A stretch of DNA of 64,000 nt, taken from assembly GCF_910592395.1 (NCBI RefSeq), contig NC_088316.1:17918001-17982000 (forward strand), written 5' to 3'. A program made the translations under genes and the position numbers. Position 1 is the first letter of the stretch. Each line of letters starts with the position of its first letter. The notes beneath the pieces are model-generated. The model saw only the letters and a list, made by a program, of their open reading frames with translations, was not told where the DNA came from and ran no database searches. Positions 62,901 to 64,000 of this stretch are shown here, piece by piece. The stretch comes from Lineus longissimus (taxonomy: Eukaryota > Nemertea > Pilidiophora > Heteronemertea > Lineidae).

Positions 62901-64000
62901 TCCCATTGGAGTAATAGAGAAGCATGCTTCGCTCCTAAAACTGTCACAACTTCACAAATGTGAGTGTAGGATATTTGTTACTGTAAAACCCCTTGAGATC
63001 TTTGGGAGTGCTGTTCACACTGTCCGCTGACAAAAGCTACTTGTAGTGAATGATGATCAGTACAAATTGTTCTGTTTACGTATTTACTGACGAGAATCAT
63101 TTGTAGTTTTCTTACTAAGTTGGAGTTCATTAGTCCGTTCACACGTTCAACAAACATGGTCACGGTGACATCGCACAAAATATCTACAAACAATAATTCG
63201 CCCTGAAAAACACCTTGTGATTGGTTCGTTCCCGTTCTAGCAGCGGTGATGCAGAATATAACGTTTTTGATTGGACTAACGGCAGGAAGTCTTCACAATT
63301 TGGTGCTTCTGATTGGACGATGCGACAGGATGGATGTCCGTCTAAATTGATTTCGAAATGTCTCGTTGCAGGAAACTTCACGTGCCTAAAAGCCAGCTTC
63401 TATCTCGAGAGAAAGTACGGATACTACGTTGTACAGACGTATCTTCCCAGTCTGCTCATCGTCTGCGTTTCGTGGGTGTCGTTCTGGATCAACATTGATG
63501 CAGTCCCGGCCAGAATCTCCTTGGGTGTGCTAACAGTCCTCACCATGACTACACAGAGCATCGGTTTGTGGATGACTCTGCCTCAGGTGATTGTTTTAAA
63601 CTTCTAAGTCGAAGATTAAAAACAAATTGATACCGGTCCTCCGCCATGATTGAGATCCATGGATGGCAAATGGATGGAACGTTGAGGATTAAAGTCCCAT
63701 ACTGAACTTCCAGCGGTAATCCGTAGCCTCCGCTATTGACGCGCGTTGTCTGGAAGCTGAGAAATGACAATATAATTAACGGTAATACATCCGCGTCATA
63801 TGAGATCCCTTGGATGTACACTTTTGCCTGTGTCATATACCAGTGCTAATTGTACATGGCGCTGTACTTCTGGTGAGCTCTGTTTTCCGAGGTAAATTGT
63901 TTTCCTTTGCAATTTGTTTTTAGGTTTCTTACATTAAAGCCATAGATGCCTGGATGGCCATTTGCGTGGTTTTTGTCTTCTGCGCAATGGTCGAGTTTGC
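56990..64000 (+). CDS. Glycine-receptor-like anionic Cys-loop ligand-gated channel (3' part outside the window)
   Basis: Eight exons join in phase for 332 codons: 56990-57114, 58550-58617, 59771-59838, 60146-60372, 60634-60716, 62338-62472, 63372-63586, 63924->64000. A hydrophobic signal peptide ([16 protein letters not shown]) precedes the ligand-binding domain ([23 protein letters not shown]). The Cys loop has exactly 13 residues between cysteines ([15 protein letters not shown]). A second cysteine pair spans loop C ([12 protein letters not shown]), as in glycine and glutamate-gated chloride channels. There Tyr, Thr and Phe align with glycine-receptor loop C residues. TM1 is [18 protein letters not shown]2 follows PAR, the anion-selectivity motif, and TM3 begins before the edge. 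It should be a chloride channel in the plasma membrane gated by glycine or a related ligand. Oddities are Leu at pore position 6', absence of the usual YDxxIRPN motif, and junction-derived repeats in introns 5 and 6. Confidence 0.9.
57688..57815. mobile_element. ~128-bp inverted-repeat MITE in channel intron 1
   Basis: The arms GGGAGTTTTCGCAAAGCCCC and their imperfect complement (GGGGGACTTGCGAAATTTCCC) enclose a second pair, ACGCCTATCAC and GAGATAGGCGT. Both ends are next to TAATA or AATAA, consistent with insertion at TA. It has no coding capacity. Confidence 0.7.
60676..61853 (+). repeat. 50-bp minisatellite seeded by the exon 5 / intron 5 junction of the channel gene
   Basis: The first unit (60676-60725) consists of the last 41 nt of exon 5 plus 9 nt of intron. 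Diverged units follow to about 60968, alternating two subtypes. Then 17 units at exactly 50-bp spacing begin at 60969 and run to about 61815, followed by a degenerate last copy. Shared landmarks are TTAGAC(A/C)(A/G)ACAG, GTGGTCAAG and GAGAACTG. The exon's own TTAGACAAACAG and GTCAAGCTGGAAAGCTG align base for base with these. The homogeneous block has CTGCACGTG where the exon has CTGTAAGTG, so the donor GT is lost there. A 50-bp unit is not a multiple of three, so the array does not encode a repeat protein. Confidence 0.95.
62463..62760 (+). repeat. ~54-bp tandem array seeded by the exon 6 / intron 6 junction of the channel gene
   Basis: Starting in the last bases of exon 6 (ATACATTACTG, donor at 62473), the junction is repeated with GT positions at 62527, 62584, 62640, 62692 and 62746, at intervals of 52-57 bp. 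Each unit has an exon-like (A)CATTACTG, a GTGTGA/GTAGGA/GTGAGA donor-like sequence, GAGATACTGTTCTG and CAATAAAAAGGAGAA. Copies are more diverged than in the intron 5 array, and most keep a plausible donor. Confidence 0.9.

Overview
This is a nuclear genomic window from a bilaterian animal, most likely a marine invertebrate. It is about 40% GC, with spliced genes, short GT-AG introns, abundant small inverted-repeat elements and a tandem-unit composite element. The proteins resemble vertebrate families closely (SRA1, FCHSD/Nervous wreck, an anionic glycine-type Cys-loop receptor). I cannot place the species; an echinoderm, hemichordate, cephalochordate or lophotrochozoan would all fit. All exon models were built by eye from splice signals, reading phase and family similarity.

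Layout. At the left edge (28-190, minus) lies a probable first coding exon of a secreted or membrane protein. It diverges from SRA1 (604-2526, plus, 5 exons, 332 aa) across a 413-bp spacer. Positions 2.5-20.8 kb are repeat-rich and hold no gene I can model fully. They carry several inverted-repeat elements, a composite element with ~300-bp tandem units (14.9-18.5 kb), a 658-bp young element nested inside it, and elements built from the 12-mer GTAGCGAAACGA. Weak minus-strand exon candidates lie between 8.9 and 14.2 kb. FCHSD/Nervous wreck (20784-34140, plus, 18 exons, 883 aa) follows. It has an F-BAR domain, two SH3 domains and a probable 300-nt in-phase acidic cassette exon in its fourth intron. 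A SAM-domain TKL protein kinase (39268-44981, minus, 12 exons, 1192 aa) and a ZU5-domain protein (47491-51504, minus, 7 coding exons, 758 aa) come next. The right end holds the 5' two-thirds of a glycine-receptor-like anion channel gene (56990->64000, plus, 8 exons seen), which runs off the window.

The genes do not form one pathway. FCHSD (membrane curvature and actin at synapses) and the Cys-loop channel both act at synapses in other animals, but nothing here ties them together.

The most unusual signal is in the channel gene. Two consecutive exon/intron junctions have each been tandemly amplified into the downstream intron. The first gives a ladder of exact 50-bp units that starts inside exon 5, crosses its splice donor and continues for more than 1.1 kb. 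In its homogeneous part the donor core has changed to CACGTG, giving 15 regularly spaced E-boxes. The second, after exon 6, has ~54-bp units that mostly keep a GT donor. Other points of interest are the acidic FCHSD cassette exon, a leucine at pore position 6' of the channel, and RRxS-rich repeats in the ZU5 protein.
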